A stretch of 41,607 nucleotides of DNA, from assembly GCA_030536145.1 (NCBI GenBank), contig JAUNQN010000024.1, forward strand, positions 1-41,607. The letters run 5' to 3'. Of the stretch, positions 32,176-40,453 are shown one piece after another. A program made the position numbers and the translations under genes. The DNA is from Akkermansia sp. GTDB taxonomy: Bacteria; Verrucomicrobiota; Verrucomicrobiia; Verrucomicrobiales; Akkermansiaceae. Each line of letters begins with the position of its first letter. Position 1 is the first letter of the stretch. Below the pieces are notes generated by a model. The model was not told where the DNA came from. It worked only from the letters and a program-made list of their open reading frames with translations, and did no database searches.

Positions 32176-32826
32176 ATGCGCCGCGCCGTGAAAACCGCCC
32201 TGTGGCTGAGCCTGCTGCCCCTGCTGGGGCTGGCTGCCGTGGGCACGTGCGAGCTGTACACGGAGCTGCTCTCCGCCCCCTACTGCCACGCCAAGGCGGC
32301 GGAATGCACCACCGGGAACGTGGGCCTGGTGCTGGGCTGCAGCAAGTACATGGCACGAGGAAGGGAAAACGCCTTCTTTACCGGGCGCATCCGGGCTGCG
32401 GCAGACCTGTGGCATGCAGGCAAGCTCAGCTGCATCATCGTATCCGGCGACAACCGCCAGGCCAACTACAACGAGCCGCGGGAGATGCGAAAGGCCCTGC
32501 TGGAGCAGGGCGTGCCGGCAGACCGCATCGTGTGCGACTACGCCGGCCTGCGCACCCTGGATTCCGTGGTGCGCGCCCAAAAGGTTTTCGGCGCAACGGA
32601 TATCACCATCATCAGCCAGAAGGAGCACGTGGAACGCGCCGTGGCCATTGCGCGCCGGCACGGTATCCGCGCAGAGGGGTACGAGGCCCCGCTCTGCAAC
32701 CTGAACCGCGCCAGCTGGCTGCGCCAGGCCGCCCGTGAGCGCGCCGCCCGCATGGCCATGGTGGTGGATTTCATCACCAACCGCCAGCCGCGCCACCTGG
32801 GGGAGCCCGTTCCCCTGCCGCTCTGA
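32176..32826 (+). CDS. SanA/YdcF-family (DUF218) membrane protein
   Basis: A 216-residue protein with one N-terminal transmembrane or signal segment (about residues 8-25) and a DUF218 domain. The domain shows GLVLGCSKYMARGR, FFTGRIRAAADLWHAG, CIIVSGDNRQANYNEP and QKVFGATDITIIS, the pattern of SanA. In E. coli SanA is needed for the barrier against vancomycin at high temperature. The exact activity is unknown. The Cys replacing the usual Ala/Thr after LG in GLVLGCSK is a minor variation. It lies in the murA operon with a 14-base gap, fitting an envelope role. Confidence 0.85.
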   Translation: MRRAVKTALWLSLLPLLGLAAVGTCELYTELLSAPYCHAKAAECTTGNVGLVLGCSKYMARGRENAFFTGRIRAAADLWHAGKLSCIIVSGDNRQANYNEPREMRKALLEQGVPADRIVCDYAGLRTLDSVVRAQKVFGATDITIISQKEHVERAVAIARRHGIRAEGYEAPLCNLNRASWLRQAARERAARMAMVVDFITNRQPRHLGEPVPLPL

Positions 32827-32842
32827 TTCCCCTTTCCCCGCC

Positions 32843-34369
32843 ATGTACTCCCTTATCTCCTGCACCGCCCTGGCCGGCATTGCCGAATGGGTTTGCTGCC
32901 CCGGCAAGCTGAACGCCCCCGTGTACCGCGCCCTTTCCACCTGCCCGGTGGTCCACCGCTGGAATGTGGCGGACAACGCCGCCGCTGCCTCCTTTGCCCT
33001 GGGCCGCGTGCTGAGCACCGGCCGCCCGGTGGCCGTGGTGGCCGGCAGCGGGAACGAGGCCGCCGCCATGCTCCCCGCCGTGGTGAACGCCTACTACGGC
33101 CGCCAGCCCCTGGTCATCCTCACCGTGGATGACGCCGCCACCTCCGGCGGCTGCGGCGCCCCCGCCGCCATTGAGCAGGATTCCCTCTTCGGCATATACG
33201 CCCCCACCATCCCCCTGGACCTGCCCTGCAGCATATCAGACCTGCCGGACCTGGCCGCCCAGCTGGCAGAGGGCTTTCCCCTGCACCTGCATATCCGCCT
33301 GGATATGGAAAGCTACATGCCGCTGCGTGACCTGAGCATGCTGCGGGTGGAGGACCCCGCCCCGGCCCCGCGATTCCGCGGCAGCCTGGTGGCGCTCTCC
33401 CAAATGCTGCGCTTCCGCGCGGTGGAGGGCCTGGTGCTCATGATCGGCGCGCTGGAGCCCACGGAGCAGGAGCCCGTGCTCTGGCTGGCCCGCACCCTGC
33501 GCGTGCCCGTGGTGGCAGAGGCCGCCAGCGGCCTGCGCGAGGAGCTGGCGGAATACGCCCTGCACAATGCAGAGGACGTGCTCTCCCACAACCCGCCGCC
33601 CTTTGTGCTGCGCGTGGGCGCCGTGCCCACCTTCCCCGCCTGGCGCATGCTGGAGGACATGCCCGCCACCCAGGTATTCTCCATCACCCGCAGCGGCTTT
33701 GCCGGCCTGGCGCGTGAGAGCGAGGTCATCGAGGGCGACCCCGAACAAATCATGAAAGCCGTGGGAGACGTGCCCCACGTGGGGGATACCAACCGCCTGC
33801 TCCGCCTTTCCCGCCAGCACGCCAACCGCCTGGAGGAGGAGCTGCTCGCACGCCCGGAATCCGCCGCCGCTCTCGTCCGCGCCTTCTCCCTGCAGGCCGC
33901 CATGGCAGACTGCATCTGCCTGGCCAGCCCCACCCTGGCCACGCTCTGGAACAAGTTTGCCCAGTGGCAGGTACCCACCCTGTACCTGCGCTCCCTGCAT
34001 GACATGGGCTCCCAGGGCACCGTCTCCGCCTTCCTGGGCCTGGCTGCGGATTCCCCCTTCTCCTGCTGCCTGGTGGGGGACCTGGCCCTGCTGCGGGATA
34101 TGGCCGCCAGCTGCGTGCTGCCCCAGCTGACCCCCGGCAAGCGCATCATCGCCGTGCTGGCGAACGATGGCGCCGGCCCAGCATACGACCAGGCAGAGGG
34201 GGACGATGAAATGCACCGCCTGCTCTGCCAGCCCCCCGCCTCCGGCGCGGCGGATATCGCACGCCTCTGGGGCGCAGAGTATTACGCCATCCACACGGAG
34301 GCAGACCTGGAAATCATCGACTCCCTGGCAGACGATGCCCTGGCCATCCTGGAAATCATCCCGGAATAA
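32843..34369 (+). CDS. Divergent MenD-like thiamine-diphosphate enzyme
   Basis: A 508-residue protein with the three-domain ThDP-enzyme architecture, closest in pattern to MenD (SEPHCHC synthase of menaquinone synthesis). Landmarks are CCPGKLNAPVYRAL (MenD has PGSRSxPL), ADNAAAASFALGRVL (MenD has DERSAxFxALG), GSQGTVSAFLGLA, and the ThDP-binding VGDLALLRD then LANDGAGPAYD. The catalytic Glu that activates ThDP is Asn45 here, and the MenD substrate-binding Arg residues are also missing. It is therefore unlikely to be ordinary MenD. Other ThDP enzymes without this Glu exist, for example glyoxylate carboligase. Its place behind murA suggests sugar or envelope metabolism, which is inference. Confidence 0.7.
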   Translation: MYSLISCTALAGIAEWVCCPGKLNAPVYRALSTCPVVHRWNVADNAAAASFALGRVLSTGRPVAVVAGSGNEAAAMLPAVVNAYYGRQPLVILTVDDAATSGGCGAPAAIEQDSLFGIYAPTIPLDLPCSISDLPDLAAQLAEGFPLHLHIRLDMESYMPLRDLSMLRVEDPAPAPRFRGSLVALSQMLRFRAVEGLVLMIGALEPTEQEPVLWLARTLRVPVVAEAASGLREELAEYALHNAEDVLSHNPPPFVLRVGAVPTFPAWRMLEDMPATQVFSITRSGFAGLARESEVIEGDPEQIMKAVGDVPHVGDTNRLLRLSRQHANRLEEELLARPESAAALVRAFSLQAAMADCICLASPTLATLWNKFAQWQVPTLYLRSLHDMGSQGTVSAFLGLAADSPFSCCLVGDLALLRDMAASCVLPQLTPGKRIIAVLANDGAGPAYDQAEGDDEMHRLLCQPPASGAADIARLWGAEYYAIHTEADLEIIDSLADDALAILEIIPE

Positions 34370-34641
34370 ACGGGCTTTTTCCACCCCCTCTCCGGCACGC
34401 CCGCGCCGCAAATGGTGAATTTCACACCTGCGCGCGGGCGTGTTCCTTTAGCTGCCCTAAGCAAATTCTACCATCTTTTTCCGTCAGTAAATTCCGCATT
34501 TTCCTGTTCGGAAATATACCAAGTACCCAATCCGCTTTCATTTGCAGTTGCACGCCTTATGAAAATTATATACATTATTTCTTTTCAAAAGTCACACCCT
34601 GCTTTATAAATATATGACGATTGCAAATTGCGGAAAAATCC
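34370..34641. other. A+T-rich intergenic region
   Basis: This 270-bp gap is much richer in A+T than the flanking genes. It contains the terminator-like stem at 34396-34442 and no convincing coding sequence. Upstream of 34642 there is only low-complexity A/T sequence. It could be foreign DNA or a regulatory region for the lysozyme-like gene. Confidence 0.5.
34396..34449 (+). terminator. Putative terminator of the murA operon
   Basis: An 11-bp perfect stem, CACGCCCGCGC (34396-34406) with GCGCGGGCGTG (34432-34442), encloses a nested GTGAA/TTCAC hairpin and is followed by a weak pyrimidine run (TTCCTTT). Confidence 0.55.
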
Positions 34642-34670
34642 TTGACAAAAACCGTTATCACCTGTATGGT
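34642..34670 (+). promoter_or_regulatory. Promoter of the lysozyme-like gene
   Basis: A perfect -35 TTGACA (34642-34647), a 17-bp spacer and the -10 TATGGT (34665-34670) end ten bases before the ATG at 34681, giving a leader of about 3 nt. Confidence 0.6.
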
Positions 34671-34680
34671 CTGGCCCGTC

Positions 34681-35118
34681 ATGAAACTGATTATCACCAT
34701 ACTCAGCGTACTCATGTTCAGCCTGTCCGCCTTTGCGGACAACGTAACGGACCTTCGCCCCGCCATCAAGGAAGCAGCCGATGCAAACGGCATCGACCCC
34801 GTGCTGATGGAAGCCATCATCCGTCACGAATCTGCGCACGCCACCTCCAAGGCCGCCCGCAGCAAGAACAACCTCGCCGGCATCATGGGCCGCCGCGGCC
34901 AGCGCTCATACGGCTCCAAGGAGGAGTGCGTGGCGGACCTGGGCCGCATCCTGGCCAAGTACAAGGCCCGCGGCCGCGTTACCACCGCCCAGATTGGCCG
35001 CGTGTACTGCACCACCGGCGGCTGGTCCCGCTACATTGATTCCTACATGAAGGCCATCCGCTCCGGCAAGTACGGCAACGTGGACCTCTACTCCCAGCCC
35101 GCTGCCGCCGATGAATAA
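34681..35118 (+). CDS. Small secreted lysozyme-like (GH73-type glucosaminidase) protein
   Basis: A 145-residue protein with a signal peptide (residues 1-19, ending SAFADN). The rest looks like a minimal glucosaminidase or lysozyme-like domain: IDPVLMEAIIRHESAHATS with candidate catalytic Glu50, then SKNNLAGIMG and GWSRYIDSYMKAI. That order of Glu, NNLxGI and a C-terminal aromatic helix is seen in GH73 and related peptidoglycan hydrolases, which cut glycan strands. The start at 34681 was chosen over 34621 because of the signal peptide and promoter. A good terminator follows. Confidence 0.72.
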   Translation: MKLIITILSVLMFSLSAFADNVTDLRPAIKEAADANGIDPVLMEAIIRHESAHATSKAARSKNNLAGIMGRRGQRSYGSKEECVADLGRILAKYKARGRVTTAQIGRVYCTTGGWSRYIDSYMKAIRSGKYGNVDLYSQPAAADE

Positions 35119-35144
35119 GCATACCGGCCACCATCCCCCCACCC

Positions 35145-35176
35145 AAGCGCGCAGCCGCCCCGGCCGCGCGCTTTTT
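35145..35176 (+). terminator. Intrinsic terminator after the lysozyme-like gene
   Basis: An eight-bp stem, AAGCGCGC (35145-35152) with GCGCGCTT (35166-35173), ends in a T-run (35172-35176). Confidence 0.8.
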
Positions 35177-35196
35177 CCTGCCCCGCCGGAAACAGG

Positions 35197-36537
35197 CTAG
35201 CTGCGGGGAGCAGCCAGGATATCCCGGCATTCGTGCAGCATACGGCTCACGGCATAGAGCGGCAGGTTGAGCAGGGTGCGGCCGCCGGGCAGCGGCTGGC
35301 GGCTGTAATGCGCCATGGAGCAGCGCACGGACACCGCCGGTTCAAACTGGCGGATATAGGATATCAGGCTCTTGGCCTGCAGGTTCGTCTCCGCCTTCAC
35401 CTCCAGCGGAATCACGGCCCCATCGTCGTCGAACAGGAAATCCACCTCTGCCGTGGCCTGGCCGGAAGCCCAATATGAAGGTTCTATACCCAGCTCCGCG
35501 CGCAGCTGCTGCTGCACATACTGCTCCGTGAGCGCACCCTTGAACTCCGTGAAAATGCGGTTTTTCTCCAGCAGGGTGCGGGCAGAGATGCGGCTCATGG
35601 CCGCAAGCAGGCCCACATCCAGCACATAGGCCTTGAACGCGGCATCACGGTACCCGGCAAGCGGCAGGGCCGGCTTGGCCACACGCGGCACATGGTACAC
35701 CAGCCCGGCATCCACCAGCCATTGCAGCGGCACCTCCAGCTGGCGCATGCGCAGCCCCTCCCGCACATCCCGGCACACAAACTTCTTGTTTTCCTTGGCC
35801 AGCTGCACGGGTATGGAATCCCACACCAGGGAAAGCCGCGGCACCTCCACCGCAGGGGCGTGCTTGGTAAAATCCCTGCGGTAATCGTTCAGCAGGGATT
35901 GCTGGCGCGCGCGCACGGCGGCAAAATCCCCGTTCAGCACATAGTCCTGCACCACGCCCGGCATGCCGCCCACATAATAGTAGTAGCGCAGCAAATCCCC
36001 CAGCCGCGGGGCAAAATCCTCCAGCAGCTCCCATTCCCCGTTGCCTATGGCCTCGTTCAGCAGGCCGTTGCCCGTGGCATCCAGGAACTCCGTGAAGCTC
36101 ATGGGGTACACAGGCAGCGTATCCACCTTGCCCACGGGCCAGCCCGTGCCCGCATGGGTAGCCACACCCAGCAGGGAACCCGCCGCCATGATATGGTGCT
36201 CCGGGGCCTGCTCGCAAAAGTATTTCAGGGAGGTCAGCGCATGCGGGCATTCCTGGATTTCATCGAAGATGATGAGCGTCTTGCCCGGGCGCAGCACCAC
36301 CCCGGTTTCCAGCTGGATGGATGTCAGCAGGCGGGGAACGTTGTAGTCACGCTCAAAGACGCTGCGCATCCCGGTATTGCTGTCAAAGGAGATATAGGCC
36401 ACGCTCTCATAGGCCTGCTGGCCGAATTCCCTCATCAGCCATGTCTTGCCTACCTGCCTGGCCCCCGTCAGGATAAGCGGGCGGCGGGCAGGTGATTCCT
36501 TCCATTTCTCCAGGTGCTTGAGGGCAATTCGCTTCAT
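35197..36537 (-). CDS. AAA ATPase with DUF4143 domain
   Basis: A 446-residue ATPase of a family common as stand-alone accessory genes. Walker A is TGARQVGKTWL (Lys31) and Walker B is LIIFDEIQEC (Asp92-Glu93). GSLLGVATHAG and VYPMSFTEFLDATGNG are typical of this group. The C-terminal DUF4143 half contains ATAEVDFLFDDDGAVIPLEVK, resembling a PD-(D/E)xK nuclease core. The function of the family is not established. ATG 36537 was chosen because the upstream 24 codons of the longer frame lie in the A+T-rich promoter region. It is divergent from GH84. Confidence 0.88.
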   Translation of the reverse strand: MKRIALKHLEKWKESPARRPLILTGARQVGKTWLMREFGQQAYESVAYISFDSNTGMRSVFERDYNVPRLLTSIQLETGVVLRPGKTLIIFDEIQECPHALTSLKYFCEQAPEHHIMAAGSLLGVATHAGTGWPVGKVDTLPVYPMSFTEFLDATGNGLLNEAIGNGEWELLEDFAPRLGDLLRYYYYVGGMPGVVQDYVLNGDFAAVRARQQSLLNDYRRDFTKHAPAVEVPRLSLVWDSIPVQLAKENKKFVCRDVREGLRMRQLEVPLQWLVDAGLVYHVPRVAKPALPLAGYRDAAFKAYVLDVGLLAAMSRISARTLLEKNRIFTEFKGALTEQYVQQQLRAELGIEPSYWASGQATAEVDFLFDDDGAVIPLEVKAETNLQAKSLISYIRQFEPAVSVRCSMAHYSRQPLPGGRTLLNLPLYAVSRMLHECRDILAAPRS

Positions 36538-36558
36538 GGCTTTCAGGGCTCCATGGCA

Positions 36559-36587
36559 AGGATAGCACGAAACGACTGAATTGCAAG
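36559..36587 (-). promoter_or_regulatory. Promoter of the AAA/DUF4143 ATPase gene
   Basis: On the minus strand the -10 TATCCT (36564-36559) is preceded by TTGCAA at a 16-bp spacing or CTTGCA at 17 bp (to 36587). The leader is about 15 nt. Confidence 0.5.
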
Positions 36588-36606
36588 AGAAAAGAACTAT
36601 CAGAAT

Positions 36607-36693
36607 CACATTTTCCTAAGGACTTTTGGTCCGTTCATGCACATTTTCCGAAGGACTTTTACCCGCACCGCGCACATTTTCCTAAGGACTTTT
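36607..36693. repeat. Three direct 21-bp repeats with exact 33-bp period
   Basis: Copies at 36607-36627, 36640-36660 and 36673-36693 share CACATTTTCC, then AAGGACTTTT. Copies 1 and 3 are identical; copy 2 differs at one base (G for T). Each contains the palindrome-like TCCTaAGGA. The period of 33 bp is about three helical turns. The array lies between the divergent ATPase and GH84 promoters, ending 24 bp before the GH84 -35, so it may be a regulator-binding array. Spacers (12 bp) are unrelated and too short for CRISPR. Confidence 0.85.
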
Positions 36694-36717
36694 GCTATCC
36701 GGCGGGTGTTTCCATGC

Positions 36718-36746
36718 TTGAAGCGCGGGGCGGTTTGTGGTAGGAT
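36718..36746 (+). promoter_or_regulatory. Promoter of the GH84-pdxH operon
   Basis: The -35 TTGAAG (36718-36723), a 17-bp spacer ending in TTGTGG and the -10 TAGGAT (36741-36746) predict a leader of about 53 nt. Confidence 0.6.
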
Positions 36747-36805
36747 AGGCAGGGGCGGTGGAAGCACCGCCGGATATCCGTTTTTCCAAAAGACCGCATT
36801 TCACC

Positions 36806-39673
36806 ATGAAACTGGCACGCATCCTTACCAGCCTGGCCGGGTTGCCGGCTTTCCTGGCACCGCTGCAGGCGGGGCCCGCATCCGTATACCCCACCCCGCA
36901 GCAGGTACGGCTGGCGGAGCAGTATGTACGCGCCACGGCGGTGGAATGCACGCTGCGCACGGCAGAGAGCCGCGGCGGCCTGTGGGATTCCCTGCCGGCG
37001 GATGCCCGCGGGGGCTATGCCATCCGCATCTCCCCGCAAGGGGCGGTGCAGGTGTGCGCCAACGACGAGGACGGCCTGTACTATGCCAAGCAGACGCTCA
37101 GCCAGCTGCTGCGCGGCGTGCCCGGGGCAAACGGTGCCCAGCGGGACCCCTTCCCCGCACTGGGCGTGGAGGAGGTGGCGCGGCTGGGAGAGCTGCCCGT
37201 GGGCACGGTGGCGGACTGGCCGGACCTGCCCTTCCGCGGGGCCATCGAGGGCTATTACGGCATCCCGTGGAGCTTCTCCGCCCGCAAGGCGCAGTTTGAG
37301 TTCTACGGGCGCAACAAGATGAATTTCTACCTGTACGCGCCCAAGGACGACCCGCTGCACCACGGCCAGGGCTGCTATGAACCCTACCCGGCGGAAAAGG
37401 CGGAGGAACTGCGCCGCCTGGTGCAGATTGCCCGGGAGAACCACGTGCACTTCGTGTGGGCCATCCACCCCTCCAACACCGTGAACTGGGCCGTGAACGA
37501 CGGCCGGGACCAGCTCGACGGACTGGTGCGCAAGCTGGAGCACATGTACGGGCTGGGCGTGCGGGACTTCGGCGTTTCCGTGGACGATTCCTTCGGTGAA
37601 ATCAGCAAGCCTGCGCGCCAGGTGCAGCTGTGCAACTATATTGTGGAGCATTTCATCCGCAAGCACCCGGATGTGAACCAGAACCTGTTCATGTGCCCCA
37701 CGGGCTACACGCGCCTGTGGGCCGGGGCCAAGGAGCTGCGGGAGCTGGGCGCCGGGCTGGAGCCGGGAACCAACGTGTTCTGGACCGGAGACGGCGTGGT
37801 GGGCGATATTACCCCGGAGGGCCAGGAGTGGGTGAATCCCATGCTGCAGCGCCCCACCTTCATCTGGTGGAACTGGCCGTGCAACGATTTCAAGCCATCC
37901 CGCCTCTCCATGGGCCGCACCTACGGCCTCTCCCAGGACCCCGCCATGAAAAAGGCCATGAGCGGCCTGGCCGCCAACCCCATGGAGCGCGCAGAGGCCA
38001 GCAAGGTGGGCCTCTTCGGCGTGGCGGACTACGCCTGGAACATCACAGGGTTCCAATCCGAGCAGAGCTGGAAGGACGGCATCTCCCGCCTGTACCCGCA
38101 GAGCGCGGCGGAAATGCAGCTCTTCTGCAACCACAATGCGGACCTGCTGCCCAACTGCCACAACTGGCCAAAGGAGGAATCCGTGGCCATCACTCCCATG
38201 GTGAACCGCTTCCGCCAGTCACTCTCCGCCGGGGAGCCGGACTCCCGCGCCTGCCGTGAAATGCGCGCGGAATTCCAGCGCATGGCCGCCGCCGGCCACA
38301 CCCTGCAAACCGCCCCGGACACCGCCGCCCTGAACCGTGACATTTCACCCTGGCTCCGCAGTTTCACCATGACCGGGCAGGCCGGGATGCTGCTGGTGGA
38401 TGCCGTGGAGGGCAGCGCCAACGAACGCCTGGATGCCTTCCTGAAAGCGGGCGACCTATTGGAGGAAATGAACGCGCTCTCCCGTGATGCGTGGCAGAGC
38501 AACAAAGTGGTGAACATTCAGGACGTGCAGGTGGGCTCCCGCGCCATCACCCCCGCCCTGCGCTCCGCATACAGCTACCTGAACGCCTGCCTGTATTCTG
38601 AGCTGGCCAACTGCAATTTCCACACACTTATACCAGCTTTCACCACAAACAAACTCAAGGCCGTGCCGGAGGCCGGAAATATCCAGGACCGGGACTACGG
38701 CACCTTCTGGTCCACGGCAGAGAACGTGCAGTCCGGCGACTGGGTCTGCCTGGACATGGGCGTGCCCGTCACCATCCACACCGTCACCCTCACCATGGGC
38801 AGTGAGAACAGCCACCATGAGATTCCCCTGGAGGGGCAGTTCGAGATATCCGTGGACGGACGCACCTGGCAGCCCCTGGGGGAGCCGCAGACTCGCCCCT
38901 CCATCCACATGGACCTGCGCCGCAAGCCCGCCACCGCGCGCATGCTGCGCTACCGCGTGCTGCGCCCCAACAGGAACCGCCTCACCATCACGGAATTCGG
39001 CATCAACCGCCCCCTGCCCGTCACCGTGCGCCAAACCCTGCAGGACATGCCCGGCCTGGCCGCGTACGACGACAGCTCCGGCGTGGGCCTGGCGCGCATG
39101 TTGGAGGCGGTAAAATGCGTGCCCGGCAGCTACTTGGAGATGCGTTTCCCGGACCCCATCTCCGGCAGCGGCCTGCATATCAACCTGGACAACGCCGACC
39201 TGGGCAAGTGGGGCCGCCTGGAGCTGGAGCTGGAGGACGGCACCACCGCCACCCCCTTCCTCCACCAGCTGAACACGGAATTCTTCCTGCCCGCAGACAA
39301 AATGCCCAAGCAGGGAATCCGCGCCATGCGCCTCACCAACATCTCCGACAAGGAGCAGGATATCAAGCTCACCACCTTCATGCTCAACTTCCCGGAGCTG
39401 GACCCGGACACCTCTCAGGCCACGCTCACGGACCATGACTTCGCCACCGCCTTTGATTGCGGCAAGCGCGCACTGGACACCACCCTGCCCGTGCCCGCCG
39501 GCAAGCGCGGCCTGCGCGTGGTGGCCACCGCGGATTGCACGGTGGACGGTGCCCCCGCCTCCGCGCAAGAGGGCCGCGTGCAATCCTTCACCCTGCCGGA
39601 GGGCACCCGCCGGGTGCGCCTGCAGGCCCCGCAGAAACCCGGCACGCGCGTGCATGAAATCATCTTCTTCTAA
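36806..39673 (+). CDS. Secreted GH84 beta-N-acetylglucosaminidase
   Basis: A 955-residue exported glycosidase with a signal peptide (residues 1-22). Residues about 24-140 are the GH84 N-terminal domain (SVYPTPQQVRL, then DEDGLYYAKQTLSQL). The catalytic barrel begins at RGAIEGYYGIPWS, with APKDDPLHH and HVHFVWAIHPS. The catalytic pair is Asp260-Asp261 in GVSVDDSFGE, used in substrate-assisted removal of GlcNAc from glycans such as mucin O-glycans. A helical domain and an F5/8-type (CBM32-like) beta domain (about 630-730, GQFEISVDGRTW) follow, then further beta domains. The ATG at 36806 is set by the signal peptide. pdxH follows after 15 bases. Confidence 0.95.
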   Translation: MKLARILTSLAGLPAFLAPLQAGPASVYPTPQQVRLAEQYVRATAVECTLRTAESRGGLWDSLPADARGGYAIRISPQGAVQVCANDEDGLYYAKQTLSQLLRGVPGANGAQRDPFPALGVEEVARLGELPVGTVADWPDLPFRGAIEGYYGIPWSFSARKAQFEFYGRNKMNFYLYAPKDDPLHHGQGCYEPYPAEKAEELRRLVQIARENHVHFVWAIHPSNTVNWAVNDGRDQLDGLVRKLEHMYGLGVRDFGVSVDDSFGEISKPARQVQLCNYIVEHFIRKHPDVNQNLFMCPTGYTRLWAGAKELRELGAGLEPGTNVFWTGDGVVGDITPEGQEWVNPMLQRPTFIWWNWPCNDFKPSRLSMGRTYGLSQDPAMKKAMSGLAANPMERAEASKVGLFGVADYAWNITGFQSEQSWKDGISRLYPQSAAEMQLFCNHNADLLPNCHNWPKEESVAITPMVNRFRQSLSAGEPDSRACREMRAEFQRMAAAGHTLQTAPDTAALNRDISPWLRSFTMTGQAGMLLVDAVEGSANERLDAFLKAGDLLEEMNALSRDAWQSNKVVNIQDVQVGSRAITPALRSAYSYLNACLYSELANCNFHTLIPAFTTNKLKAVPEAGNIQDRDYGTFWSTAENVQSGDWVCLDMGVPVTIHTVTLTMGSENSHHEIPLEGQFEISVDGRTWQPLGEPQTRPSIHMDLRRKPATARMLRYRVLRPNRNRLTITEFGINRPLPVTVRQTLQDMPGLAAYDDSSGVGLARMLEAVKCVPGSYLEMRFPDPISGSGLHINLDNADLGKWGRLELELEDGTTATPFLHQLNTEFFLPADKMPKQGIRAMRLTNISDKEQDIKLTTFMLNFPELDPDTSQATLTDHDFATAFDCGKRALDTTLPVPAGKRGLRVVATADCTVDGAPASAQEGRVQSFTLPEGTRRVRLQAPQKPGTRVHEIIFF

Positions 39674-39688
39674 CCCACACCACACACC

Positions 39689-40327
39689 ATGGACCTTTCC
39701 CTTTTCCGTGAAGAATACCTGAAGGACACCCTGCACCGTGATGCGCTGGCAGACAGCCCGTTCGAGCAGTTCGACACCTGGTTCAAGCAGGCGCTGAAAG
39801 CCGGCATCCCGGAGCCGAACGCCATGAGCATTGCCACCGCCACGCCGCAGGGCATGCCCTCCCTGCGCACCGTCCTCCTCAAGTATTACGATACCCGCGG
39901 CTTTGTCTTCTTTACCAACTACACCAGCCGCAAGGCCCGGGAAATAGAGGCCAACCCGGAGATGTGCATGCTCCTCCCCTGGGTCACCCTGGAGCGCCAG
40001 ATCATCGTATACGGCAGGGCAGAGAAAATCAGCCGTGCAGAGACGCTCAAATACTTCCTCACACGCCCGCGTGAATCCCAGCTCGGCGCCTGGGTCTCCC
40101 ACCAGAGCCAGGTCATCTCCACCCGCAAGCTGCTCATGATGAAGCTCCAGCAGCTGAAGGACAAGTTCTCCAACGGTGAAATCCCCCTGCCGGATTTCTG
40201 GGGCGGCTACCGCATTGTTCCCCACCATGTGGAGTTCTGGCAGGGCGGCCCCGGCCGCGTGCATGACCGCTTCATGTACTCCCTGCAAGAGGACGGCACC
40301 TGGGATATCCAGCGCCTCCAGCCCTAA
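39689..40327 (+). CDS. pdxH: Pyridoxamine 5'-phosphate oxidase
   Basis: A 212-residue FMN-dependent oxidase that makes pyridoxal 5'-phosphate from pyridoxine or pyridoxamine phosphate. Hallmarks are SLRTVLLKYYDTRGFVFFTN, SRKAREIEANP, WVTLERQI and, at the C-terminus, DFWGGYRIVPHHVEFWQGG with RVHDRFMY. Length is typical. The gene lies 15 bases after the GH84 gene with no own promoter visible, an unusual partner for a secreted hexosaminidase. A six-bp hairpin (40356-40374) lies downstream but has no T-tract. Confidence 0.96.
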   Translation: MDLSLFREEYLKDTLHRDALADSPFEQFDTWFKQALKAGIPEPNAMSIATATPQGMPSLRTVLLKYYDTRGFVFFTNYTSRKAREIEANPEMCMLLPWVTLERQIIVYGRAEKISRAETLKYFLTRPRESQLGAWVSHQSQVISTRKLLMMKLQQLKDKFSNGEIPLPDFWGGYRIVPHHVEFWQGGPGRVHDRFMYSLQEDGTWDIQRLQP

Positions 40328-40416
40328 GCGCAGCCACGCGCGCGGCGCGGCATTTCCCTGCACACACAGCAGGGGGTGGCATACCGCCGCCTTTGCTGCC
40401 TTAGTTGCGGAGTTTC

Positions 40417-40429
40417 GTAGAACACAGCC
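40417..40429. other. Solo copy of an element end resembling the MITE terminus
   Basis: GTAGAACACAGCC differs at one base from the last 13 bases of the right end of the 153-bp element at 9217-9369. No partner end is visible nearby. It may be a remnant of a related mobile element, disturbed by the IS630 insertion 25 bp away, or chance. Confidence 0.35.
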
Positions 40430-40453
40430 TATTTGTTTTTATTGCTCCGGCAG

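Noticed and set aside
36607..36693. CRISPR array
   Set aside because: There are only three repeats of 21 bp with 12-bp spacers and no cas genes; an operator-like array fits better.
40356..40374. Terminator after pdxH
   Set aside because: The six-bp CCCTGC/GCAGGG hairpin is not followed by a T-run on either strand.
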